Source: Pirellulaceae bacterium
GTDB lineage: Bacteria; Planctomycetota; Planctomycetia; Pirellulales; Pirellulaceae
Reading direction: 5' to 3'
Length of the DNA: 64,000 nucleotides
Assembly (NCBI GenBank): GCA_028280445.1
Contig: JANQLU010000129.1
Span: forward strand, 51,170-115,169
The position numbers and the translations under genes were made by a program. Below the pieces are notes generated by a model. That model was not told the DNA's origin. It did no database searches and saw only the letters and a program-made list of their open reading frames with translations. Shown here one piece after another: positions 9,007 to 17,086 of the stretch. Each line of letters starts with the position of its first letter. Position 1 is the stretch's first letter.

Positions 9007-10173
9007 CTACCTTTGTTGCAATACTATATCGTAAGTCGCACGCGTTTCACCGTTTTTGAATTTAACACCTGTCGCACTAAAAGCAATCTTGTCTCGATGT
9101 TTTTGATCAACGGTAAAACGACAATTGATCTCCACGATCTCGTAGTGTGACAGTTTTTTGACTTCTCCTGGGTCACTAACACCATTTTGGTTGATATCGC
9201 GCCACAATGCCAAATGTTCCAGTTCGCGACCTGACAATTTTTGATCGCCATTGCGATCCAGCGACGACAGCGCGGCATACCCATTGGTCCAGAAACACCA
9301 AAATGTCACGTTGCCGAACAACTGTAAACCCGACGTAATTTGGCCGTTATTTTTTTTGTCGTACACCAGCCAGGCAGCATCACGGGATATCCAGGACCAG
9401 TTTTTTCCCAAGTCCGTTCCGTCGGCATCAAATTTGACGACGGCATTTCGATTTTCGATATCCGAAACGGTCATTCCAGGTTTCAACCCAATTGCAATCG
9501 GAGTAATCGGGCGTGGGATTTTGTTGACGACGCCGATTTTTTCGTCGATGGACTCAATTTCTTTTCTGTCTTTTTCTTTGTCCAATTTCGATTTCAAATA
9601 ACCCCCCGCTTCAACAACAACGCTGCGCCACCGAAGTCCGCCGCGGGTCATCGCTTTTTCGGTCTCCCACGCTTTCTCAACAATGGCTCGATACATTTTG
9701 ATCGCCTCTTTGTCTTTGCCCGATTGATCGGTACACCAGGCGAGACTGAGTTGAGCCGTCAGATTATTTTTGTCGAGGTCGACGGCTTTTTTGAATTCGG
9801 CAATCGCAAGCTTCAAAGACGCCTTGGCCTTTTTGATTTTTTCTTTGTCATCCGTGTTTTTGATATAGGAAAATGGGACGTGCGGCGGTGTGTAGCCAAA
9901 CCAAGCTTTGTCTGGATTTCGTTTGTTGATTCGGATGGTGTCCAATTTTTGTGAATAGGCCATCGCGTAAACGCGTCCGAGATTAATCCGCAGCTCCGCA
10001 TTTTTTGGTTCCGCTTCGACTTTCTTTTTGAGGTTTTCAATCAAGTCTTTGACGGGAACGTTTTCCAGATCGGGGCGGCGGAATCGAGCTTGCAAGACGG
10101 ATTGAATTCCGACGACAACGAGCAGGGCGGCAAAAACGATAAATGTTCGTTTGGAGTAGGCTGGGTTTGACAT
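9007..10173 (-). CDS. membrane-anchored TPR protein with EF-hand-like calcium loops
   Basis: The 388-residue protein has an N-terminal membrane anchor (residues 9-28). TPR-like repeats at about 45-190 include RINLGRVYAMAYS and LSLAWCTDQSGK. The C-terminal half has two adjacent EF-hand-like loops, DRNGDQKLSGRE and DINQNGVSDPGE, of the dockerin/EF-hand type. It ends with a beta-rich stretch. The layout suggests a periplasmic scaffold with calcium-dependent folding. No enzyme motif is seen. The ThuA-like gene lies 16 nt downstream on the same strand, so the two may be co-transcribed. Confidence 0.8.
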   Translation of the reverse strand: MSNPAYSKRTFIVFAALLVVVGIQSVLQARFRRPDLENVPVKDLIENLKKKVEAEPKNAELRINLGRVYAMAYSQKLDTIRINKRNPDKAWFGYTPPHVPFSYIKNTDDKEKIKKAKASLKLAIAEFKKAVDLDKNNLTAQLSLAWCTDQSGKDKEAIKMYRAIVEKAWETEKAMTRGGLRWRSVVVEAGGYLKSKLDKEKDRKEIESIDEKIGVVNKIPRPITPIAIGLKPGMTVSDIENRNAVVKFDADGTDLGKNWSWISRDAAWLVYDKKNNGQITSGLQLFGNVTFWCFWTNGYAALSSLDRNGDQKLSGRELEHLALWRDINQNGVSDPGEVKKLSHYEIVEINCRFTVDQKHRDKIAFSATGVKFKNGETRATYDIVLQQR

Positions 10174-10349
10174 ACGAATTTCTCCAGTTGAAAGGACGAC
10201 GCGGCGGTAATCTCCAGTTGATTATCCTCGACAGCTGTCCCGAGCGTCAACGATTCAGATTCGTAAAAGTGACCGGAGCACCTGTTCGAAATTTTCAGAC
10301 GAATTATACTGCGATTTTGTTCCAAACCGCTTTTTGCCATTCCCTAAGC

Positions 10350-11318
10350 ATGATTAAACGAATTGTCGTTACCGGCGGCGCCGGGTTTCTGGGTTCCCAT
10401 ATTTGCGAACGCCTGGTGGATGACGGACACGACGTGATCTGTCTCGATAATTTTTTCACCAGTCAAAAATCAAATGTTGCCCATTTGTTGGATCGACCAA
10501 ATTTCGAATTGATTCGCCACGATATCGTGCATCCGATTTGGCTCGAAGTCGACGAAATTTACAACATGGCTTGCCCCGCAGCACCCGGCCATTATCAATA
10601 CAACCCGATCAAGACATTGAAAACATCGGTGGTCGGTGCCATTAACATGCTCGGGATGGCCAAACGTTGTAACGCAAAAATTCTGCAGGCGTCGACAAGC
10701 GAGGTTTATGGAGATCCGGAAGTTCATCCGCAGATCGAAGATTATCGAGGAAGCGTGAATCCGATCGGTCCACGAGCTTGTTACGATGAAGGAAAGCGGG
10801 CTGCAGAAACGTTGTTTGCCGACTACAACCGCATGCATCGATTGCGAATTAAACTCGTGCGAATTTTCAATACTTACGGCCCGAGAATGCATCCGTTTGA
10901 TGGGCGAGTCGTTTCCAATTTCATACGGCAGGCGCTGGCCAACGAACCGATTACCATTTTCGGTGATGGATCACAAACTCGTTCGTTTTGCTATCGCGAT
11001 GATTTATGCGAAGGAATCATTCGATTGATGAATTCTCCGGACGATTTGATTGAGCCGGTGAATATTGGAAATCCCGGCGAGTACACGATTGGCGAGCTGG
11101 CCAAAATGATTGTCGAATTGACTGAAAGTTCATCCGAACTGGTTTATCGCCCATTGCCGGCGGACGATCCAACGCGTCGCCAACCCAACATCGATCGCGC
11201 GAAACGGCATCTGGACTGGGAACCTCAAATCGGCCTGCGCGAAGGTCTAACCAAAACGATTGAATGGTTCAAGACAATCGACGCCGAACAATTCCGACCG
11301 CCGACGCCGAATTATTAG
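10350..11318 (+). CDS. UDP-glucuronate decarboxylase (UDP-xylose synthase)
   Basis: This 322-residue SDR enzyme converts UDP-glucuronate to UDP-xylose with NAD+. It has the nucleotide loop VTGGAGFLGSH at the N-terminus and the UXS hallmark YNMACPAAPGHYQYNP at about 70-85. It also has the catalytic S-T (QASTSEVYG) and the Y-x3-K motif in CYDEGKRAAE, then RIFNTYGPRM. The ATG at 10350 begins the Rossmann strand directly; the open frame upstream to 10143 has no homology. It probably supplies xylose for surface polysaccharide. Confidence 0.95.
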   Translation: MIKRIVVTGGAGFLGSHICERLVDDGHDVICLDNFFTSQKSNVAHLLDRPNFELIRHDIVHPIWLEVDEIYNMACPAAPGHYQYNPIKTLKTSVVGAINMLGMAKRCNAKILQASTSEVYGDPEVHPQIEDYRGSVNPIGPRACYDEGKRAAETLFADYNRMHRLRIKLVRIFNTYGPRMHPFDGRVVSNFIRQALANEPITIFGDGSQTRSFCYRDDLCEGIIRLMNSPDDLIEPVNIGNPGEYTIGELAKMIVELTESSSELVYRPLPADDPTRRQPNIDRAKRHLDWEPQIGLREGLTKTIEWFKTIDAEQFRPPTPNY

Positions 11319-11342
11319 TTCGGGAAAGAGCAGGCGTCACCC

Positions 11343-11390
11343 GTGAGCTGCAAGGCGCTCACAGGATCAGGTTTGGCAGAAGCTACCTTC
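11343..11390. repeat. diverged copy of a composite palindromic repeat
   Basis: GTGAGCTGCAAGGCGCTCAC is followed by AGGATCAGGTTTGGC. This matches the composite repeat at 34998 position by position with a few substitutions. It is therefore a decayed repeat, not a structural RNA. The flanking bases 11319-11342 and 11391-11443 show nothing else recognisable. Confidence 0.65.
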
Positions 11391-11443
11391 AATAAACAAA
11401 GTTTTTTACGGAGCACACCCGACCCCGTTTTTAACTGAGAAAC

Positions 11444-11761
11444 TTATTTTGGCTTCAAACGCCAACGAGAGATTTTCAAATCGTCTTGAGGATTGAATTT
11501 GCTATCTTTTTTGTAGCTCACTTTTGCGATTTTGCTTTCGAGGCTAACTTTTGCGTCGACTACACCCGGTAGTCTTTCCAAACCATTGGAAATGGTCTTC
11601 GCTCACGAACTGCCTCACATGCCGTCAATTACTTTGTAGGTCGCGACCTGATCGTTCGGACCCACCTCCAAATCTGTCAATTCCTGATTTGCACATCCAG
11701 CAATCCAACCGACAGAAAACATGGTTGAAATTGCCAGAGTAGCGAAAACTCGTCGATTCAT
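11444..11761 (-). CDS. candidate di-selenocysteine HMA-domain lipoprotein (two in-frame UGA codons)
   Basis: Reading from ATG 11761 to TAA 11446-11444 gives 105 residues if two TGA codons are read through. Residues 1-23 form a lipoprotein signal (SVGWIAGC, Cys23). Residues 40-90 match a heavy-metal-associated (copper chaperone-like) fold: ATYKVIDGM, the metal loop, then ISNGLERLPGVVDAKVSL. TGA codons 49 (11617-11615) and 53 (11605-11603) fall exactly where metal-binding cysteines belong, giving GM-U-GSS-U-A. A hairpin that fits a bacterial SECIS follows. AGGAA lies about 11 nt before the ATG. A pseudogene is possible but would need two stops at just these positions. Genes for Sec insertion are not in the window. 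Confidence 0.7.
11575..11592 (-). promoter_or_regulatory. SECIS-like hairpin inside the HMA gene
   Basis: On the minus strand a 7-bp perfect stem (TTTCCAA with TTGGAAA) closes a 4-nt loop TGGT. The loop GG lies about 18 nt after the second UGA and about 30 nt after the first. As I recall, bacterial SECIS elements place a conserved loop G roughly 16-37 nt after the UGA, so one hairpin could serve both codons. Confidence 0.55.
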
Positions 11762-11858
11762 GGAAAATCGTTCCTACTAGTTACTATTAATGTTTCCGGT
11801 GTAAGACTGAAAAGCCGCTCAAATACTAACGGCATTTTTGGCTGGTGAGCTTCATTTC

Positions 11859-12989
11859 ATGAAAAAAAAATATTTTGATTGTATTATTCTCGGTGTCGGT
11901 GGAATCGGCAGTGCCGCATGTTACTTTGCGGCAAAAAAAGGTTGGTCTGTATTAGGAATCGAACAATTCCAGGCGGCCAACGACCGGGGCAGCTCCCATG
12001 GCCTAACGAGGATCATCCGTCAAGCATATTTTGAACATCCGTCATATGTCCCCCTGGTCCTACGGGCCTATCACGCTTGGAATGAAATCGAGCAAGTATC
12101 AAATTCCACACTGTTTCATCAAACCGGCTTGCTCCAGATCGGATGGCCCGACAACGAAGTGATTCGTGGAGTTCTGTCCAGTGCCAATGAACACAATTTG
12201 GCCGTTGAACAATTGACAGCCGAGCAATGTGCCGAGCGGTTTCCTCAATTTGTAATTCCAAACGACCAAATCGGAGTGTATGAATCGTCGGCTGGTTATT
12301 TGTTGGTTGAACAATGTGTGCAAACGATGATCGATTTGGCGATCGAACATGAAGCAGAGATTTTATGTCAACACCAAGTCCGCTCGTTTGATTTTGAAGA
12401 TAACCGGTTTGTCGTTGATGTCGATGGCCAGTCGTACGAGAGCGATCGACTCGTGGTCACGGCGGGAGCCTGGTCCAATTCACTCTTGAGTGATCTGGAC
12501 ATTTCGTTGAAAGTCGTTCGTAAACATCAACATTGGTTTCAATTCCAAAACCAGGAACAGTTCCGAGACTGTCCTGTCTATTTGATCGAGACAAAAAGCG
12601 GGTACTTTTACGGATTCCCGAATGTCGCTGAAAAAGGATTCAAAGTTGCCGAGCACACCGGCGGTGAAATAGTTTTGAATCCATCGGACATCGACCGCGC
12701 GCCCAGCGAACAGGATTTGGAACGAGTTTCTCAATTTGTCGCCGAACGACTGCGAGCCGACCAGCCCACTCATGACGCTCACAGCGTTTGCATGTATACC
12801 TTGTCCGATGATGAACATTTCGTCATCGATCGGCATCCCGAGATTCCCAGATTGGTATTCGCTTGCGGGATGTCAGGCCACGGGTTCAAGTTTACACCTG
12901 TGATTGGCGAACATCTCATTGAGTTGTTAGACAATCCCGAGCATGGTGATAGTGAATTTGATTTTCTCAAATTGAGGAATGGAAAGTGA
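11859..12989 (+). CDS. sarcosine oxidase / N-methyl-amino-acid oxidase family flavoprotein
   Basis: The 376-residue monomeric flavoenzyme begins with the FAD-binding Rossmann loop ILGVGGIGSAAC. It has GSSHGLTRIIRQAY (about 43-56), typical of the MSOX/MTOX family, and the covalent-FAD region HGFKFTPVIGEHL near the C-terminus. The usual flavinylated Cys in the family motif appears as FACGMSGHGFK, so Cys is present a few residues before it. It should oxidise an N-methylated amino acid to release formaldehyde and H2O2. The exact substrate cannot be told. The ATG at 11859 is preferred over TTG 11838. Confidence 0.88.
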   Translation: MKKKYFDCIILGVGGIGSAACYFAAKKGWSVLGIEQFQAANDRGSSHGLTRIIRQAYFEHPSYVPLVLRAYHAWNEIEQVSNSTLFHQTGLLQIGWPDNEVIRGVLSSANEHNLAVEQLTAEQCAERFPQFVIPNDQIGVYESSAGYLLVEQCVQTMIDLAIEHEAEILCQHQVRSFDFEDNRFVVDVDGQSYESDRLVVTAGAWSNSLLSDLDISLKVVRKHQHWFQFQNQEQFRDCPVYLIETKSGYFYGFPNVAEKGFKVAEHTGGEIVLNPSDIDRAPSEQDLERVSQFVAERLRADQPTHDAHSVCMYTLSDDEHFVIDRHPEIPRLVFACGMSGHGFKFTPVIGEHLIELLDNPEHGDSEFDFLKLRNGK

Positions 12990-12991
12990 AA

Positions 12992-13047
12992 GTAGGGCCG
13001 GTTCCTACCGGCCAATCCAACGAACGGCCGGTGGGAACCGGCCCTAC
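12992..13047. repeat. type A palindromic repeat
   Basis: This is a full two-arm copy, GTAGGGCCGGTTCCTACCGG and its inverse ending GGCCCTAC. It lies between the oxidase gene and sthA, 2 bases after the oxidase stop. Confidence 0.9.
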
Positions 13048-13129
13048 GAAATGCATCGGGTGGGCTGCATTGCCTGAATCATGAAAAAACGTCAAACTGA
13101 ATCGCATTGGATGGTTTTTGGAATATTAA

Positions 13130-14527
13130 ATGAGTTCTTCGCAATCTACTGACGTTGTTATCATTGGCTCCGGCCCAGGAGGGGAAGGGGCCGCGATGCA
13201 GCTGGCCAAAGCTGGTCGCAATGTGGTCCTGGTCGAAAAAACAAATCACATCGGCGGCGCCTGCACGCATTGGGGCACGATACCAAGCAAGGCATTGCGG
13301 TTTTCGATTTATCAATTGACCGAGGCCTTGAACAATCCGCTACTGCGGAACGCCGGAGTTCGGGCGAACCCCAGCCTGGCGGACTTGCGTACCAGCGCAC
13401 GGTCGGTGATCGAACAACAGGAGCGATTGCGGCGCGGATACTATTCCCGCAATAAAATTGAATTGATATTCGGACATGCACGGTTTGTCGACAACCATAA
13501 AATTCGCATCGACGACTACGGCGAAATTTCGGCTGACCAGTTTATCATTGCCACCGGCTCACGACCGTATCGACCCGATCACATCGATTTCAACCATCCC
13601 AGAATTTTTGACAGCGATTCGATCCTGAGCCTCGAACAAATACCTTCGACAATGTCCGTTTATGGAGCAGGCGTCGTTGGTTGTGAATATGCGTCAATGT
13701 TTCGCAATCTGCAAATCAAGACCGATTTGATCAACAGCCGCGCACGTCTTCTGGATTTTCTGGACGACGAAATTACTGACGCTTTGAGCTATCACATGCG
13801 GCAACGCGGTATCGTTGTCAGACACAACGAGTCCTATCAATCAGTCACTGGTAAAGATGATGGCGTCGTGATTGAATTGAAAAGTGGCAAAAAGATTAAG
13901 TCAGACATCATGTTGTGGGCCGCGGGTCGGACGGGTAACAGCGATCAATTGGGACTGGATCAAATCGGCCTGGTGCCTGACAGTCGCGGGTACTTGGATG
14001 TCAACGATTGTTATCAAACGGATGTTGAACACATTTACGCCGTGGGAGACGTCGTCGGATTTCCGTCACTGGCGAGTGCCGCTCACACGCAGGGCAGGGC
14101 AGCGGCATTGCACATTCTAGGTCGAGAAAACAACAACGGCGATGGTTTGCTGGGCGAACTACCATCGGGAATCTATACTTCTCCGGAAATCAGTTGTGTG
14201 GGTCAAACCGAAAAGGAATTAACCGAAGCAAAAATTCCTTATGAAGTTGGCCGTGCGGAATTTTCCAATTTGGCCCGGGCGCAAATTTCGGGCCGAACGG
14301 TTGGCATGTTAAAACTGTTGTTCCACCGAGAAACACTGCAAGTTCTCGGCGTTCATTGCTTTGGGCACAACGCGTCGGAAATTGTGCATATTGGTCAAGC
14401 TGTTTTACAGCAGAAGGGCGAAGCCAACACCCTCAAGTATTTTCTGAACACGACATTCAATTATCCGACGATGGCCGAAGCTTATCGAGTTGCAGCATTT
14501 AATGGCATCAACCGAATCTTTGAATAA
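13130..14527 (+). CDS. sthA: soluble NAD(P)+ transhydrogenase
   Basis: This 465-residue FAD enzyme interconverts NADPH + NAD+ and NADP+ + NADH in the cytoplasm. It has the FAD loop IGSGPGGEGAA and the stretch GGACTHWGTIPSKAL. In related lipoamide and glutathione reductases this position holds a Cys-x4-Cys disulfide; the second Cys is Thr here, which is diagnostic of SthA. A second nucleotide fold starts SVYGAGVVGCEYASM. YAVGDVVGFPSLASAA and the C-terminal dimer domain are complete. The gene ends at a strong terminator. Confidence 0.95.
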   Translation: MSSSQSTDVVIIGSGPGGEGAAMQLAKAGRNVVLVEKTNHIGGACTHWGTIPSKALRFSIYQLTEALNNPLLRNAGVRANPSLADLRTSARSVIEQQERLRRGYYSRNKIELIFGHARFVDNHKIRIDDYGEISADQFIIATGSRPYRPDHIDFNHPRIFDSDSILSLEQIPSTMSVYGAGVVGCEYASMFRNLQIKTDLINSRARLLDFLDDEITDALSYHMRQRGIVVRHNESYQSVTGKDDGVVIELKSGKKIKSDIMLWAAGRTGNSDQLGLDQIGLVPDSRGYLDVNDCYQTDVEHIYAVGDVVGFPSLASAAHTQGRAAALHILGRENNNGDGLLGELPSGIYTSPEISCVGQTEKELTEAKIPYEVGRAEFSNLARAQISGRTVGMLKLLFHRETLQVLGVHCFGHNASEIVHIGQAVLQQKGEANTLKYFLNTTFNYPTMAEAYRVAAFNGINRIFE

Positions 14528-14529
14528 AA

Positions 14530-14555
14530 AAAAGCTCGGCATGTACCGAGCTTTT
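14530..14555. terminator. bidirectional rho-independent terminator
   Basis: A 10-bp stem AAAAGCTCGG/CCGAGCTTTT closes a 6-nt loop just after the sthA stop codon. A-run and T-run flanks let it serve sthA and also the convergent Cys-rich gene. Confidence 0.9.
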
Positions 14556-14581
14556 CAGGTCGTCACCATTGGTACACGGAA

Positions 14582-15193
14582 CTAACGTCTCGAAAAAGCA
14601 TCGTGAATGGATGCGCGAATCGCACGACTTTCCGCTCGAATCATTGCGGATAGCGATTGTTTGTTAGAAGACGTTTTGTTGGCAGGCTTCGGCTCGACCT
14701 TGGGTTGAGTTGGAGTTTTTTCAGGCACCACTTCGATCACCTGAGGTTTGCAAACTTCCCATTCGCATTTGCATTTGGGACATTCAAAAGATTCTTTTTT
14801 GAGAATTTTGACTTTACGTGCCCGACCGCATTGTCGATCCTGGCAACCCCATGGAAGTTTGATCGATGGGATACAAATCGTTTTGCATTCAATTTTGAAG
14901 CAAGATTTTTTCTCTTTGACTTCTTTTGTTTTGTAGGTGCAAACCTGGTGGTTGCAATCGGGACAGCGAATCAGCCGAGATCGCAGTTTGGGTCGACAGG
15001 ATTTACATCCCAATTTGCATCCGCGGCAAGCTTTCAATTTGAGTTTGCAACCACCGCGACAGGCTCCCTGGCATCCGCAGGCGGAATCCACGGTTTGCTG
15101 ACAATCCTGGCAACCACAATCCTGTGCCGCAATCGGCATCGCGATCATGCACGCCAACGCAACTCCCAAGCCGGCAAAAATCTTGTTTAACAT
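14582..15193 (-). CDS. secreted cysteine-rich protein, unknown function
   Basis: The 203-residue protein has a signal peptide (to about residue 23, IAAQ). The next 60 residues are packed with cysteines in CxxC and CxxxC spacing, such as DCGCQDCQQ, CGCQGACRGGC and CRGCKLGCKSC. Two zinc-knuckle-like CPxC motifs follow (RCPDCNHQVC, ECPKCKCEWEVC). The C-terminus is a Pro/Lys linker and a basic helix. Similar Cys-rich exported proteins are typical of planctomycetes and may form disulfide-linked envelope material, but that role is inferred. The nearest upstream gene on this strand is the porin, which ends at 15250. Confidence 0.75.
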   Translation of the reverse strand: MLNKIFAGLGVALACMIAMPIAAQDCGCQDCQQTVDSACGCQGACRGGCKLKLKACRGCKLGCKSCRPKLRSRLIRCPDCNHQVCTYKTKEVKEKKSCFKIECKTICIPSIKLPWGCQDRQCGRARKVKILKKESFECPKCKCEWEVCKPQVIEVVPEKTPTQPKVEPKPANKTSSNKQSLSAMIRAESRAIRASIHDAFSRR

Positions 15194-15249
15194 ATTTGAT
15201 ATTCCTTTATCGTTTGATTTTCGTTGAAGTTGATACTGTGGGCGTTTGA

Positions 15250-16737
15250 TTAGAAATCGACCATGAATCGAACACCAAGGATCTGGTAGTCACCGCCACC
15301 AGCCACTTGACGATCAATGTCACCGACGATGTAGTTGAATTGCATTCGAGCGTAAGGATTCCAGTACCAATTCAATCCCAAGGTCATCGCTTGAGCTTCA
15401 CCACCGACAATATTTTGATCGGTAAAATCGGCCCATGAATAGCGTAGGGCAACTTGCCACGCTCCCAAACCTCGTTGGACGCAACCGTCACAGTCACGCA
15501 CGCTGAAGAAATTTTCGAATGGAATAATACGAGCCAGTTGACCTGTTTTGCGGTCCCAAGGCATATGCTCGCCGGTCAGGAAATACGCTGCGTAAATGTA
15601 ACCACCGTGCAACAGGACGTCGTCCCCAAATCCGGGTTGACGTTGAACATTCGACACCAGATATTCGCTGACGATTTGCAGGGCACCAAAATTCCAAACA
15701 CTTTCCAAGCCAAGAATGTTCTCCTGGTCGGCACCAACAATTCGCCCGGTATCCAACCAACGATTGGCATGGCGAGCTTCTGCGCGGTGACGATAACGCG
15801 ATTCATTGGCGGCGCCTCCGAGCCCATCGGGGAATCGGACAGCACCGGAAACCGCAAAGTGTCCGTAGCCGCGACCGTCGGAACAATCGTCCCACCAAAA
15901 CGTGCGAGCCAAACGTCCGTCGAGCTCCAATTGGTAATGATCGCCCAAGTAATTGCCCAACGCTTGAACCAGACGCATGTTGTACACACCGTAACGCCAG
16001 TTCCAACCGAGATCATCGGTGTGACCGTTGCTGGAAATCCCTAATCGTCGAGCGTCTTGATTAAATGATTCGATCACAAATGGACGTTCCAAGAATACGT
16101 TGTAGCGGCTGGAGTTAATGTGGTCCAATCCGAGAGGTCGTTTGTGATTACCGACAATCACTTTGTTGAAAAATGGAGTGTTGTCAAACCCGAGATACGT
16201 GTCACGGAACTCCACATTGTTACCGGCGGCAAATTCCATTTCGATCTTGTAATGCATGTTGTCATTGACTTTTCCTTTAACACCAAATCGCACTCGCCGG
16301 AATCCGATCCGATCCTGAGGGTCGCCCCCTTCGAGTGGAAAAATACCGGGATGCACATCTGGTAATGCCCAATAGTCTGCATGGATGCGACCATTCAAAA
16401 CCATGCTTCCGCCACCGTGCCCCATCGGAACCAGGCGAGGAATTTTTTCCTCGACCTTCTTCAAAGACTTGCCTTGCTTTTCGATCGTCTTCGCTTGTTT
16501 TTCGAGCGTGCTTTTCAGTTGATCTTGTTTTAGCTGATCAATCTGTTTTTGCAGCTCATTGATTTTCTGCTCCATAGTCAACGCAATGGTGGGTTGGTGC
16601 GTTGACTTTTCCGTGATGTTTCCTCCATTTTCGATGACGCTACGATTGCTGAGCGGAATAATCTTGAATTCCTGAGCAGTAACCGTAGTGGTCACAGCTG
16701 TCATCGCAAGCAGGACCGTGAATACTAGGCGCTTCAT
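15250..16737 (-). CDS. OprP/OprO-type outer-membrane porin
   Basis: This is a 495-residue outer-membrane beta-barrel protein. A signal peptide ends near residue 21 (VTAQ). A coiled coil of about residues 55-95 (MEQKINELQKQIDQLKQDQ region) probably forms a periplasmic trimer stalk. The rest matches phosphate-selective-type porins: GRIHADYWALPD, RRVRFGVKGKVNDNMHYKIEME, HKRPLGLDHINSSRYNVFLERP, and a C-terminal strand ending VRFMVDF with terminal Phe. Substrate selectivity cannot be read. The Cys-rich protein gene follows on the same strand. Confidence 0.9.
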   Translation of the reverse strand: MKRLVFTVLLAMTAVTTTVTAQEFKIIPLSNRSVIENGGNITEKSTHQPTIALTMEQKINELQKQIDQLKQDQLKSTLEKQAKTIEKQGKSLKKVEEKIPRLVPMGHGGGSMVLNGRIHADYWALPDVHPGIFPLEGGDPQDRIGFRRVRFGVKGKVNDNMHYKIEMEFAAGNNVEFRDTYLGFDNTPFFNKVIVGNHKRPLGLDHINSSRYNVFLERPFVIESFNQDARRLGISSNGHTDDLGWNWRYGVYNMRLVQALGNYLGDHYQLELDGRLARTFWWDDCSDGRGYGHFAVSGAVRFPDGLGGAANESRYRHRAEARHANRWLDTGRIVGADQENILGLESVWNFGALQIVSEYLVSNVQRQPGFGDDVLLHGGYIYAAYFLTGEHMPWDRKTGQLARIIPFENFFSVRDCDGCVQRGLGAWQVALRYSWADFTDQNIVGGEAQAMTLGLNWYWNPYARMQFNYIVGDIDRQVAGGGDYQILGVRFMVDF

Positions 16738-17086
16738 TTATCTTTCCACGATTGAGTCACTAGAAATATTCTTCAAAATACGATTAATACCCGTTTTCGT
16801 CACAACCTTCAGAATGTGAACACTGTTCTCACACAGGATTCATAGAACTTTCACATTCGGAACTGAACAAATCGGATTTCATGATTGCATTTCCTAATCC
16901 AGTAAACGCACAAATTCGGCAAGCTTTAACAGTTCCGACAACCGCAGCACCTGGAACCCTGTATTCGAGGAAAAAAACTTAAAGTTTCGCTGGTCGTTAA
17001 ACTTTCGGTAGACCGCACAGGTGGACGAGAACTTGGCTCGCGCGTTACAAACTCAATTGGCGCGGCGTTGTTATTTGGATCTCAAC
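16738..17086. other. divergent intergenic region
   Basis: These 349 bases separate the divergent porin and homocysteine methyltransferase genes and must hold both promoters. I see no gene. An imperfect 17-nt dyad, GTGAACACTGTTCTCAC at 16816-16832, lies about 80 nt before the porin start and could be an operator, but this is weak. Confidence 0.4.

Noticed and set aside
11343..11390. Small SRP RNA-like signature (ATCAGGTTTGGCAGAAGC, near the 4.5S RNA core)
   Set aside because: The same bases align with the composite repeat at 34998, which lacks the SRP core, and the flanks do not fold into a long SRP helix. A decayed repeat explains it better.
11444..11761. Reading the UGA-containing HMA gene as an ordinary pseudogene
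   Set aside because: Both stops fall exactly at the two metal-cysteine positions, there is no other frame damage in the HMA core, and a SECIS-like hairpin is correctly placed. A pseudogene is kept only as the alternative.
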